From: Robiginitomaculum sp.
GTDB lineage: Bacteria > Pseudomonadota > Alphaproteobacteria > Caulobacterales > Maricaulaceae
Length of the DNA stretch: 64,000 nucleotides
Direction of reading: 5' to 3'
Assembly (NCBI GenBank): GCA_002733495.1
Contig: NVVV01000063.1
Coordinates: 91,987 to 155,986, forward strand
This document shows, one piece after another, positions 53,747 to 62,539 of the stretch; position 1 is the stretch's first letter; every line of letters begins with the position of its first letter. The notes beneath the pieces were generated by a model. It worked only from the letters and a program-made list of their open reading frames with translations, did no database searches and was not told where the DNA came from. The position numbers and the translations under genes are program-made.

Positions 53747-54100
53747 ATGCCAAAAGTTCTAATCAAAACTCCCTGTGCTTCCGCTGTACTAGCATACTTC
53801 GGTGTCTCTGGCACCACGTGGAATGACCGAACTCTAAAGAACGTTTGGGCTAACACACTACGCCGAAATGGCTTTAATGTGCGGTCGCGGTTCTCACATT
53901 TCGCAGGTAACGAAAAGACTGTAGGATCATCACGTGACAAAATCACGAAGATCGCCGATGCTGATATACGTATCAAAGCCTTTGTCGTCACTGTTTTCGG
54001 TCACGTCTTAGTATTAGATCGCAACGGAGATACCGTTGTAGACACTGATCCCCGCAAAATCGACCGTAGAGCAATCTTCGCAGTTCAGGCGGTGATGTGA
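53747..54100 (+). CDS. basic early protein, function unknown
   Basis: 117 residues from ATG 53747. Basic N-terminal two-thirds, DRNGDTVVDTDPRKIDRRAIFAVQAV at the end. No family recognised. Nucleic acid binding possible from charge. Confidence 0.65.
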   Translation: MPKVLIKTPCASAVLAYFGVSGTTWNDRTLKNVWANTLRRNGFNVRSRFSHFAGNEKTVGSSRDKITKIADADIRIKAFVVTVFGHVLVLDRNGDTVVDTDPRKIDRRAIFAVQAVM

Positions 54101-54318
54101 TGCAGACAATATATTTAGGACAATATGTTCACGCCAACTTCGGCGCAATGATTCCAATTCTAGAAGGCATGATCACAAATTTTGAATTGGATGGTACAGT
54201 GACTTGGGAAACCGCAGAAGGCGAAGAGTGGGAAACTCAAGCTGGAGATTTCAAACAGCCAGGTGAAAAGTCTGTTAATGGCTCGGGTATAGGTATATTC
54301 TTGGGAGAATACGCATGA
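54097..54318 (+). CDS. small acidic protein
   Basis: 73 residues, four-base overlaps on both sides. Function unknown. Confidence 0.62.
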   Translation: MMQTIYLGQYVHANFGAMIPILEGMITNFELDGTVTWETAEGEEWETQAGDFKQPGEKSVNGSGIGIFLGEYA

Positions 54319-54629
54319 GTATAGATTTTGGTGAAATGCATCCACAGGACCCTAAATACAAACAACTTGTTGATGGAATCCGTATATATGCATACGTCCA
54401 GTATGACACAACGGAACGTATTGGCACAAAATATCAGGAAGTTTACAATTTCATGATGGAGAATATCGAACCAGATTCGGAAATAGCCAATGATGATGGA
54501 ACTACCACTCAATGTGCCACGGCATATATCGAAACATGGATTGATAGTGACGCTTTCGATTTTAACGATGTGGATTACACATATTTTGATTTTCAATGGA
54601 AGGACGGCAAACCCGTTATACAGTTTTAG
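54315..54629 (+). CDS. acidic protein of unknown function
   Basis: 104 residues, very acidic (Asp and Glu spread throughout) and rich in Tyr and Phe. A DNA-mimic role is conceivable from composition but is not supported otherwise. Confidence 0.62.
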   Translation: MSIDFGEMHPQDPKYKQLVDGIRIYAYVQYDTTERIGTKYQEVYNFMMENIEPDSEIANDDGTTTQCATAYIETWIDSDAFDFNDVDYTYFDFQWKDGKPVIQF

Positions 54630-54638
54630 GAGAATATG

Positions 54639-55181
54639 ATGCATATTAATACACCTCCCATTATTAATGATCTACCGACAATAGCAGAACTGGTCGGCGT
54701 TCACGGCAGTAAAAATAAGGCAGCAGTGGCTCTCAAAATCGCACGGCGTGTTTATATACGCACGAGAGCCGCTGAGGCACAGAATTGGAAATGTTGCTAT
54801 TGTGGTGTTGATTGTGTTGTTGATGGTAAAAATAAAAATAATAGCGTGACACTAGAACATGTAAAATGTGTTATGAATGGTGGAAAAGATAACCTGGAAG
54901 ATTGTGTTATGGCATGTGCATCATGTAATAATCGGAGGGGTAGTGCGCCAGCAATGTCCTTTGATCCGTTTGTTGATGTCGAATCCGTCAGACGTAATCG
55001 GAAAGCACACATCCGTTTACGGCGAGATCGTAAGGCACACGTGAAGGCAGAAAAACATTACTTCAATAATTGGACGAATAAGGTTGGAGAGCCTATTCCA
55101 TTTAAATCATGGATCAACACAATGAAAATTTCGGCTAATGCTAAATTGCAAATCACATATATGTATCAAAACATTCGTTAG
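54639..55181 (+). CDS. HNH endonuclease
   Basis: 180 residues (SD AGGAG; ATG at 54636 or 54639). HNH core CCYCGVDCVV...VTLEHVKCVMNGGKDNLEDCVMACASCNNRRG. Helical N-terminal part and a basic C-terminal part. Either a homing endonuclease or a free HNH nuclease; no tRNA adjoins it. Confidence 0.82.
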   Translation: MHINTPPIINDLPTIAELVGVHGSKNKAAVALKIARRVYIRTRAAEAQNWKCCYCGVDCVVDGKNKNNSVTLEHVKCVMNGGKDNLEDCVMACASCNNRRGSAPAMSFDPFVDVESVRRNRKAHIRLRRDRKAHVKAEKHYFNNWTNKVGEPIPFKSWINTMKISANAKLQITYMYQNIR

Positions 55182-55194
55182 GAGATTAACAATC

Positions 55195-55611
55195 ATGAGA
55201 CGCGACAAAGGTTGTAAATGTACATATTCAACGGCCAAAAATGATGCTTCAGTGAGAGCAGGCGTTTCTATGAGCGGCGCACTTAAAGATAGATGTGTCC
55301 AATGTCAAACAAGACTAGACGAATGGATCGCACGGCCGAAATTCGTAACTGTCGAAAAACAGATTCAATGGATAGCTATATGGGGAAGTATTAATGATTT
55401 GTATGGTATACCCGCCGTTAACACGAACGGTGTTTTTGGTCGAAAAATCTTGCCGACAAAGAAACTTGCCGAAGCACATCTTGATAGTATCGGTTGGTTA
55501 CCAAATAAATTTAATGGGCGCCGCGAAAAAGGCAGCTATACTATAGCTCTAGTTAACCGACACGAAGAAGTGGACAAAACACAATGGGTATCAAATGATG
55601 GATCAACTTAA
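55195..55611 (+). CDS. protein with Cys pairs, function unknown
   Basis: 138 residues from ATG 55195 (SD AGGAG). CKC near the start and CVQC at about 40-43 may bind zinc. No family recognised. Confidence 0.65.
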   Translation: MRRDKGCKCTYSTAKNDASVRAGVSMSGALKDRCVQCQTRLDEWIARPKFVTVEKQIQWIAIWGSINDLYGIPAVNTNGVFGRKILPTKKLAEAHLDSIGWLPNKFNGRREKGSYTIALVNRHEEVDKTQWVSNDGST

Positions 55612-55843
55612 TCACGTAAAAACCGTCAAACAGTGGTTTAAGGAATCGCCAAAAGTTTTACAGAACGATTTCTTAGCCACTCCGTATAACAGCCTTTTTA
55701 TATATCACAATTCTTTGGGCCGAAGTATAAGAAATGAGTGTGAATTATGGCAGGAGAATTGGGAACCTAAGTTAGTGGAAGGCATTGACTGTTCACCCAA
55801 TCATCCAGATGCGGTTTCAATGGAAATCATCAAACAAGCATGA
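55598..55843 (+). CDS. small conserved phage protein
   Basis: 81 residues (ATG 55595 or 55598). DQLNHVKTVKQWFKESPKVLQNDFLATPYNSLFIYHNSLGRSIRNECELW...SPNHPDAVSM is a pattern I recall in many phages and mobile elements. Function unknown. Confidence 0.78.
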   Translation: MDQLNHVKTVKQWFKESPKVLQNDFLATPYNSLFIYHNSLGRSIRNECELWQENWEPKLVEGIDCSPNHPDAVSMEIIKQA

Positions 55844-55870
55844 AAGAATTAAGGGAAGAAGGAGACGATA

Positions 55871-56290
55871 ATGAGTAGGGATAAAGACAAAAGTAAATCT
55901 GGCTGGATCGGCGTTGATCTTGACGGCACGTTGGCGTATTATGATAAATGGCGCGGCATTGAACATGTGGGCGATCCAATTAAATTAATGTGTGATAGAG
56001 TTCGAGGCTGGTTGACAGAAGGCAAAGAAGTCAAAATCTTTACTGCACGTGTCACTAAGCCTAAAAATACGATACGCGATGGTGGGGCCCAGATAAGGGC
56101 CGTAAAAGCGCCAATTGAGGCATTCTGTGTGAAGGAATTCGGTGTGGTGCTTGAAATCACAAACGTAAAAGATTTCCAATTGATAGAACTGTGGGATGAT
56201 CGTGCTGTGCAGGTCGCCCGAAACACTGGCAAAAAAGAAATATGGAATGCTTGGGATGAAGGCTACGAAAAAGCTCTAAAAGATTACTAG
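55871..56290 (+). CDS. HAD-family hydrolase
   Basis: 139 residues. IGVDLDGTLAYYDKW (motif I), KIFTARVTK (motif II) and ELWDDRAVQVARNTG (motif III). This small type is frequent in phages and may be a nucleotidase or polynucleotide 3'-phosphatase; substrate unknown. SD GAAGGAGA. Confidence 0.82.
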   Translation: MSRDKDKSKSGWIGVDLDGTLAYYDKWRGIEHVGDPIKLMCDRVRGWLTEGKEVKIFTARVTKPKNTIRDGGAQIRAVKAPIEAFCVKEFGVVLEITNVKDFQLIELWDDRAVQVARNTGKKEIWNAWDEGYEKALKDY

Positions 56291-56336
56291 ACATCATATT
56301 TAATATGTGGTATATAAACTATGAACGGAGAATTTA

Positions 56337-57710
56337 ATGAATATTTTTGATATTATTGAAGAATTGAATGCTGACAATGGTGCCAACTATAAACTAGACG
56401 TGCTGCGGAAGCATAAAGACAATGAACTTTTGCAACGTGTTTTGAAAATGACCTACGACTCGTGTACATTTACCTATGGTGTCACAATGAAAAATGTCAC
56501 ATACAATGAAAGTTGTTATGTTGAAGATTGGTCCCTGACTCAGGCTATGGATAGTCTTGAGAATAATTTTGTTACCCGAAAATTCACAGGTAATGCCGCT
56601 CTGTCTGCAATCGCGAGAATTTTGTCAGGCCTGACAGTTAATGAGTGTGAAGTATTCAAAAAAATTATCACCCGAGATTTGCGTATCAATATGGGCCGCT
56701 CTCAGATCAATAAGGTATTTAAAAATCTGATCGTCAAGCCAGTCTACATGCGTTGCGGCACTTACAATGACAAATCAAAGAAGAAATTTGCACCACTGGC
56801 ATCATACATCGAATTGAAAGCCGATGGAACTTACCGTGAATTTCAAGTTAGCAATGGCAAAGTGGCTTGTCAGTCTCGATCTGGTGAAGATTATAATTAT
56901 CCAGACATCAATGAAAAATTATTGTCTAAACCCGATGGTGTGCATTTCGGTGAATGTACTGTATATCGTGATGGCATTCTATTACCTCGTGGAGAAGGCA
57001 ATGGCATTCTTATGAAGTCGGAACTTCCAGAGGATTGTATGGTCGCATTTGATACCTGGGATTTTGTCACGTTAGAGGAATATAACAGGGTTGCCACACG
57101 TGATGATAATAACAAAAAGCAGAAAGGTTTAACTCCTTTTCACATTCGGCGTAAACGAGTTAAAAGTTTTTTCCCGAGTTATCTAGCTAATCCATTATTT
57201 AATCCCGTTCGGCACATTGAAAGCCATCCCGTCTGTTCTGCCTCTGAAGCTTTAACGTATGTTGCCGCATGGATGGAAGCTGGACTTGAAGGTGGCGTCT
57301 GGAAAGAACGTGGCGGTATGTTTATGGACGGCACAAGTGCGCAACAGTTGAAACTTAAACTGGAAATTGATGTTGAAGTTCGGGTTACAGGTTTCAAAGA
57401 GGGTACGGTTGGAACTGCGCGTGAAGCGACATTCGGATCAATGACTTTTACGACCGACGACGGTAAAATCCAAGGTGCGGTGTCTGGCTTCAGTAATCCA
57501 CAACTTATTGATTTCAACTCCAGGCGTGAAGAGATTATCGGTAAAATCATGACAGTAACTTGTAACGACATCACGCAAGCTCGGGGCAATACTTTCTGGG
57601 CATTATCCCATCCTCGCTTCATCGAATTTCGATCTGACAGAGACGACACTGACACGTTTGAGCGGGCACAGGGATCAAAAGAAATGGCTATGATGGTAGG
57701 AGATATTTGA
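56337..57710 (+). CDS. 30: ATP-dependent DNA ligase, T4 gp30 type
   Basis: 457 residues (T4 gp30 is 487). Motif I ELKADGTYREF (Lys adenylated), SRSGEDY (Ia), FGECTVYRDG (III), AGLEGGVWKERG (IV) and LKLKLEIDVEVRV (V). An N-terminal helical DNA-binding domain precedes the catalytic core. Seals DNA nicks during replication and repair. SD CGGAG. Confidence 0.92.
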   Translation: MNIFDIIEELNADNGANYKLDVLRKHKDNELLQRVLKMTYDSCTFTYGVTMKNVTYNESCYVEDWSLTQAMDSLENNFVTRKFTGNAALSAIARILSGLTVNECEVFKKIITRDLRINMGRSQINKVFKNLIVKPVYMRCGTYNDKSKKKFAPLASYIELKADGTYREFQVSNGKVACQSRSGEDYNYPDINEKLLSKPDGVHFGECTVYRDGILLPRGEGNGILMKSELPEDCMVAFDTWDFVTLEEYNRVATRDDNNKKQKGLTPFHIRRKRVKSFFPSYLANPLFNPVRHIESHPVCSASEALTYVAAWMEAGLEGGVWKERGGMFMDGTSAQQLKLKLEIDVEVRVTGFKEGTVGTAREATFGSMTFTTDDGKIQGAVSGFSNPQLIDFNSRREEIIGKIMTVTCNDITQARGNTFWALSHPRFIEFRSDRDDTDTFERAQGSKEMAMMVGDI

Positions 57711-58054
57711 TGGAAGTTCGCGATCTTGTGGAATTTCAATTTCAAGGCGAGACTGTACGATTGAACCTACAATTAGTGAACCGTGTTGACGCAATAAGGG
57801 GTAACAGGCAGGGACACGGATGTTGGAAGCGTAGAGCGCGGAAACTGTATAGGGCAAAGTTTCCACGCTGGTCCAAGTATTGGATGAATGGTGATTATGA
57901 GTATCATTGGGATCATGATACATGGTTCGAGGCCAAAATGGTCGTGTATGATAATAATAATAAAATATATTATAGACGATATTACAAGTGTACTGAAAAG
58001 GCTATGCAGGCCCGCGATGAGATGAGGAATATACTATATAGGGATTTGAAATGA
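57710..58054 (+). CDS. basic protein of unknown function
   Basis: 114 residues, start overlapping the ligase stop. Rich in Arg, Lys, Trp and Tyr. No family recognised. Confidence 0.62.
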   Translation: MEVRDLVEFQFQGETVRLNLQLVNRVDAIRGNRQGHGCWKRRARKLYRAKFPRWSKYWMNGDYEYHWDHDTWFEAKMVVYDNNNKIYYRRYYKCTEKAMQARDEMRNILYRDLK

Positions 58055-58500
58055 GAGAGACAAGTGAGATTTGGTTGAGTATCGGTATAGTCCACGAGAA
58101 CGGTGACATAGCCTATGCTGGAAATTACGATGAAATAGTATCTGTGACGATTTGTGGACAATCTGAACATGAGAGATTTGGATATGAAAATGCAATGGTA
58201 TATCACAATGAATTTGTGAAGAATCATGTGGAACCTCTCATGTTTGATAATTTTCACGACGATGAATACGGCCCTGTCATGTATTCTCTTGACCTTCCTG
58301 ATTACAACAGATTATTGATGAAATTCTGTTCAACTGTCAGTGTTGAAGATGTTATGGATTATATCAATAAACTTGGTCCATGTTTGAGAGGTAAATTACT
58401 CACGGATGGTTCAGGCCAAAGCGTGTTGGTTAATGACTTTGTGATCAGACACATCATAAAAACTGCAGAAGAGACAGAATTTAGGTTCGATAACACTTGA
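58051..58500 (+). CDS. protein of unknown function
   Basis: 149 residues, four-base overlap with the previous gene. Mixed alpha/beta by composition. No family recognised. Confidence 0.62.
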   Translation: MRETSEIWLSIGIVHENGDIAYAGNYDEIVSVTICGQSEHERFGYENAMVYHNEFVKNHVEPLMFDNFHDDEYGPVMYSLDLPDYNRLLMKFCSTVSVEDVMDYINKLGPCLRGKLLTDGSGQSVLVNDFVIRHIIKTAEETEFRFDNT

Positions 58501-58525
58501 CGTGGACACAGGCATGTTTTATAGT
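58497..58525 (+). promoter_or_regulatory. sigma70-like early promoter
   Basis: TTGACG, 17-base spacer, TATAGT, leader CTAAGAGTAATTTATAGAAAGAG. Confidence 0.72.
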
Positions 58526-58553
58526 CTAAGAGTAATTTATAGAAAGAGCCAAA

Positions 58554-58838
58554 ATGAGCATCTCAAACATTATTCGCGATCAGATTCGCACAATTCTTCC
58601 TACAGCATTCATTTGTTGGGGCGCAGTACAGCGTGTAAACATCACAAACGGCATTCGTTTTAAATCTTCTGGAATGGTTCGCTGGAAGGGTTATGTCGAA
58701 ATCGTATATAACCACGGCACTGATCTTTATGATCTAAAATTTTTCAAGATGCGTAAGGGCGAACGTAAAACCAACGTGAATCTTGAGGGTGTCTATGTCG
58801 AAGATTTGGTGAAAGTTATTGATGGTGTTGTGGGATGA
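58554..58838 (+). CDS. small conserved phage protein
   Basis: 94 residues. IICWGAVQ-like FICWGAVQRVN and GMVRWKGYVEIVYNHGTDLYDLKFFKMRKGE recall phage proteins of unknown function. Follows its own promoter. Confidence 0.7.
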   Translation: MSISNIIRDQIRTILPTAFICWGAVQRVNITNGIRFKSSGMVRWKGYVEIVYNHGTDLYDLKFFKMRKGERKTNVNLEGVYVEDLVKVIDGVVG

Positions 58839-59185
58839 AAATACTCGCTTACATAGATTTTGGCACAGAATCAAACTCTGGAAAACATAGAAAGTTCCTA
58901 GAGTTTGATTATGTTGTATCTCCATATGGGGTGGGTAATGCACTATCGCGGCACCACATGATGTTAAACGATCCTAGAGTGAAAGTGCATGAGGCACAAG
59001 GATATAATCCTAATGCTGTACAGATTGCAACATTTGAAATCAGTTTGCGCGATGAATTGTATGAATGCCAAGCTGACCTTGATCGCGGAGGATGGATTGA
59101 TTCGCACCAATCTAAACTTGAATCTAAATTGAAATCTTTGACATACGCACAAAAAATTTATGATGCGGGAATGGTAGAACTATGA
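58835..59185 (+). CDS. protein of unknown function
   Basis: 116 residues, coupled to the previous gene by overlap. No family recognised. Confidence 0.62.
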   Translation: MKILAYIDFGTESNSGKHRKFLEFDYVVSPYGVGNALSRHHMMLNDPRVKVHEAQGYNPNAVQIATFEISLRDELYECQADLDRGGWIDSHQSKLESKLKSLTYAQKIYDAGMVEL

Positions 59186-59213
59186 TATATGTAATATTGT
59201 ACAGTGAAGATAA

Positions 59214-59402
59214 ATGAAAGATATATTTGGTCACACACTAGAAATGGACGATACTGTGGCGTTCTACGCGCCGGGCTATCGTGATATGATAACTGCCAAA
59301 ATCATCAAATTCACACCGAAACAAGTCCGTGTGGAATTTACATCCCAAGGATATGTACGAACATATCTGAATTATCCATCAAACTTCGCAAAGAAGGTGT
59401 AA
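59214..59402 (+). CDS. small beta-barrel-like protein
   Basis: 62 residues. MKDIFGHTLEMDDTVAFYAPGYRDMITAKIIKFTPKQVRVEF has the alternating pattern of a small SH3-like or KOW-like barrel. Function unknown. Confidence 0.62.
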   Translation: MKDIFGHTLEMDDTVAFYAPGYRDMITAKIIKFTPKQVRVEFTSQGYVRTYLNYPSNFAKKV

Positions 59403-59404
59403 TA

Positions 59405-60592
59405 ATGAAATATGACTTTCCGATAATCAAAACAATAGATGATGTTCTATGGGCCATTGATGGCCGTGATGAGTTTATTGTGGCTGAACGTGACGGTCAC
59501 ACAATCATAAATTATGTGATGTGTAAGCCTGACTCTTTTGATATGTCTACCACAACAATAGGTGGTGATATTCGGCGTGAATGTCGAGGTCTCATATTTG
59601 ACGACACAGGTAAACTGATCAGGCGACCTTTTCACAAGTTCTTCAATATCGGAGAGCGGGAAGAGACAATGCCGCGAAATCTTCCTATGGATGAGGATTA
59701 TGAAATTTGGGAAAAGATGGATGGGTCAATGATTGCACCTTTCATGCTCAATGGACAAGTCCGCATGGGCACCAAAATGGGCCTGACAGATATTGCAGGT
59801 GACGTAGAAGAATGGTTGAAAGATCAGCCCGACGGCGCCGCAAAGAGAGCTTGGATAAATGTCCATTTACGATGCGGTCTAACTCCCCTTTTCGAGTGGG
59901 TATCGCCTGATAATAAGATTGTGTTGCAGTACGATGAGGCTAGTTTGGTTCTACTTGCTATCCGCAATATGGAAACTGGTGTTTATGTGCCATTCGAAAC
60001 AACTCTATTTGAGACAGCCAAAGTTTACGGTGCAACGGCTGGTAACACCACAGATACGCTCGAGGCTTATCTTGATGTGGCTCGTCAAGAGATTGACCGC
60101 GAAGGAGATATTTATCGGTGGAAAGACACTGGACATATGGTCAAAGGCAAGAACTCTTGGTATGTGCGGATTCACAAGATCAAGGATCAAATCCGCACTT
60201 ACCGTCACGTCTTGGCCATTATATTAGAGAATGATCTAGATGATATTAAACCAGAGTTAGACAAAACTGATCTTGATCGCGTCAACAAATTTGAAGAGAA
60301 TTTTTGGGAAGGTTACTATAAAAAACTTTATGATATCTATGGCATTGTTCACAGTATATTAAAGGATAATAAAATAGTACTTGGCGGTGTTTCGACCGAA
60401 GATAGAAAGAATATCGCAACAGTATATTTACCAAATTCCAAATTGACAAAGAAAGAATATCCTTATATGTTTGGAATGTTAGATAATAAAGCACTTCCTG
60501 ATCAGCATATGGCAAACATGAAAGCTTGTACATCTAACACGAAAAAATTCGAAGAGACCATGGACTGGTTAGGAGTAAAATATGAAAATTAG
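59405..60592 (+). CDS. rnlA: RNA ligase 1, T4 RnlA type
   Basis: 395 residues (T4 RnlA is 374). Motif I WEKMDGSMIAPF (Lys adenylated), RRECRGLIFDD upstream, FEWVSPDNKIVLQY (III), and GHMVKGKNSWYVRIHK for motifs IV/V. In T4 it reseals tRNA cut in the anticodon loop by host PrrC. With the kinase at 46845 it would complete such repair. A small gene and phosphoesterase follow. Confidence 0.92.
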   Translation: MKYDFPIIKTIDDVLWAIDGRDEFIVAERDGHTIINYVMCKPDSFDMSTTTIGGDIRRECRGLIFDDTGKLIRRPFHKFFNIGEREETMPRNLPMDEDYEIWEKMDGSMIAPFMLNGQVRMGTKMGLTDIAGDVEEWLKDQPDGAAKRAWINVHLRCGLTPLFEWVSPDNKIVLQYDEASLVLLAIRNMETGVYVPFETTLFETAKVYGATAGNTTDTLEAYLDVARQEIDREGDIYRWKDTGHMVKGKNSWYVRIHKIKDQIRTYRHVLAIILENDLDDIKPELDKTDLDRVNKFEENFWEGYYKKLYDIYGIVHSILKDNKIVLGGVSTEDRKNIATVYLPNSKLTKKEYPYMFGMLDNKALPDQHMANMKACTSNTKKFEETMDWLGVKYEN

Positions 60593-60752
60593 AATTATAC
60601 AAGAGATTTTGGAATTAAGTAAACGCGATATAGATATGTCACGCTTTTCCGATCTAGCATTAACCGACTGTGATAGGGCAGCGTATCGCTCTGGATATAT
60701 TAAAGCCATTGCAGATATTATTAACATGATTGAGAAGATAAATGAAAACTAG
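60582..60752 (+). CDS. small protein, function unknown
   Basis: 56 residues, start overlapping the ligase stop and stop overlapping the phosphoesterase start by 11 bases. SD TAGGAG. Helical. No family recognised. Confidence 0.58.
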   Translation: MKIRIIQEILELSKRDIDMSRFSDLALTDCDRAAYRSGYIKAIADIINMIEKINEN

Positions 60753-61368
60753 AATCATCGGAGATATTCACGGTTCACTACATGGATATAAAAATGCCTT
60801 AGATGGATGTGAGAAGTCAATTCAGATAGGAGACTTCGGTTTCGGCTTTAACAGTCCTAGGACATGGTACGATGAAGTATTGTCTATCCAAAAAGGAACT
60901 ACCCACAGATTCATTCGTGGGAATCATGATGATCCAAATCTGTGTAAAGTTAATCCTGCATGGATTCCCGACGGGACAATTGAGAACGATGTAATGTTTA
61001 TCGGCGGTGCATGGACAATAGATTCGTGGCACAGAACCGAAGGCATTAACATTTGGCACGATGAGGAATTGTCTTATGCTGAATTAGAAGTCGTGATAGA
61101 CACTTACGCTATGATGCGGCCGCGCGTGATGATAACCCACGATTGTCCATCATCGGTAGCCCAAAAGATGTTCATTGATAGTGGTAAATCTATGTTTGAT
61201 GGTCCTCTAATACCAACAAGAACTGGCCAAGCATTGCAAGCCATGTTTGAATTACATCAACCTGAAAAGTGGATTTACGGGCATTGGCACGAAACACTCC
61301 AAGAGAAAATTAACGGAACCACATTTACATGTCTGGGTATTTGTGATTATATGGATGTACAGCTATAA
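60742..61368 (+). CDS. calcineurin-like metallophosphoesterase
   Basis: 208 residues. GDIHGSLHGY, GDFGFGF, RGNHDDPN, THDCPS and GHWHE give the five metal-site motifs. Differs from the PPP enzyme at 24813. Lies between RNA ligase 1 and NADAR, so a role in RNA end or nucleotide processing is possible. Confidence 0.87.
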   Translation: MKTRIIGDIHGSLHGYKNALDGCEKSIQIGDFGFGFNSPRTWYDEVLSIQKGTTHRFIRGNHDDPNLCKVNPAWIPDGTIENDVMFIGGAWTIDSWHRTEGINIWHDEELSYAELEVVIDTYAMMRPRVMITHDCPSSVAQKMFIDSGKSMFDGPLIPTRTGQALQAMFELHQPEKWIYGHWHETLQEKINGTTFTCLGICDYMDVQL

Positions 61369-61799
61369 TGCGTGATATAATAAGTTTTGAGGGTCAATAC
61401 AGATTTCTATCTAATTTTTGGCCATGCAATATATCAGCATTTGGATATATTTATCAGAGCGTGGAACACGCCTATGTTGCGTCCAAGTCCACACATTCTG
61501 ATGACCATCTAGCGGTGTTCCTTCTTAAATCACCTGGGCATGCGAAACGTTACGGCCGAAAACTCAAAATACGTCCCGACTTCGATAAGATCAAAGTCCA
61601 CTATATGAGAGGCTTCCTCGAGCAGAAATTCGCCAGGGGTTCCGCCTTGAGAGCCGATCTGGATATGACTAAAGGCCGCGAGATTGTTGAAGGTAATGCT
61701 TGGGGCGATACGTTCTGGGGACAAAGTCCTGTTGGAACTGGGAAAAACAATTTAGGACGCTTGCTAATGGCTATCAGAGATGATATAGGAGTAGTATAA
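61368..61799 (+). CDS. NADAR-family protein (YbiA/DUF1768)
   Basis: 143 residues. FLSNFWPCNI, YQSVEHAYVASK, and GNAWGDTFWGQSPVGTGKNNLGRLLMAIRD are the family signatures. Members cleave the N-glycosidic bond of ADP-ribose derivatives or of ADP-ribosylated guanine in DNA (as antitoxins to DarT-like enzymes). One-base overlaps with both neighbours. It belongs functionally with NadM-Nudix, NAMPT and the macro protein. Confidence 0.92.
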   Translation: MRDIISFEGQYRFLSNFWPCNISAFGYIYQSVEHAYVASKSTHSDDHLAVFLLKSPGHAKRYGRKLKIRPDFDKIKVHYMRGFLEQKFARGSALRADLDMTKGREIVEGNAWGDTFWGQSPVGTGKNNLGRLLMAIRDDIGVV

Positions 61800-62056
61800 T
61801 GTCTAAGTCTAAAATCGAATATAAAATCCATGAACGAGTTGATGGCACATTCCAAGCGAATAAGTTGGAATTCATAATGAAGTTTATGCTCTTTTGGGGA
61901 CCTGGTACGATAATGTATTCGAGTGAGTGGTATACAGATAGAGCCCAGGCCGAAGATTGGATAAACCATGATGTCAGTATAACTAGACCCAGAGATATTA
62001 TCAATATATACGAATATAATGGAAATGGCGACAAAATTCTATACGACATTTTCTAA
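61799..62056 (+). CDS. small protein of unknown function
   Basis: 85 residues, coupled to NADAR by overlap. No family recognised. Confidence 0.62.
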   Translation: MSKSKIEYKIHERVDGTFQANKLEFIMKFMLFWGPGTIMYSSEWYTDRAQAEDWINHDVSITRPRDIINIYEYNGNGDKILYDIF

Positions 62057-62071
62057 TAGAGGAATAATACT

Positions 62072-62266
62072 ATGTTTATAGACGAAAAGACCTACGGCAG
62101 AACTACACTGATCATATACGATGAATTTTATGATTCGTGTGGTTCCGATATTCATGTCGATTTGATGAAAGAGAAAGATTGGAAGCGTACCCGTTTCGTG
62201 TCTGGCGGGGAGCATTCTCCCGATTCAGCCAAACGTGCCAAATTACGTGCGAAGAGGAAGAAGTGA
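62072..62266 (+). CDS. small protein with basic tail
   Basis: 64 residues, SD AGAGGAA; ends in a Lys/Arg-rich tail. Overlaps the next gene (GTGA). Confidence 0.6.
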   Translation: MFIDEKTYGRTTLIIYDEFYDSCGSDIHVDLMKEKDWKRTRFVSGGEHSPDSAKRAKLRAKRKK

Positions 62267-62538
62267 ACATATTAGCCAGAACATATAAAGACGGTATAGC
62301 CTACACGCCGACAGATTGGCATTTACAAGTGGGCATTACATTCGATATCGAGATCAAGAACTTCTCATCTTTGAAGGAATTTCGTCTATGGGCAATTGAT
62401 CCCGAACTGAAATATCTACGTAAGCATAAATGTTGGGATGTATTCTGGATTAGTGCCGCAATTCGCATATTAGGTATTGACATTCAAATCGGATGGATAT
62501 ATTATCCAGAGCAAGAAGTAAATTTAAAAGGGAAATAA
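62263..62538 (+). CDS. protein of unknown function, GTG start
   Basis: 91 residues from GTG 62263, chosen for the GAGGAAG site and overlap with the previous stop. Trp and Tyr rich. No family recognised. Confidence 0.6.
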   Translation: MNILARTYKDGIAYTPTDWHLQVGITFDIEIKNFSSLKEFRLWAIDPELKYLRKHKCWDVFWISAAIRILGIDIQIGWIYYPEQEVNLKGK

Positions 62539-62539
62539 T

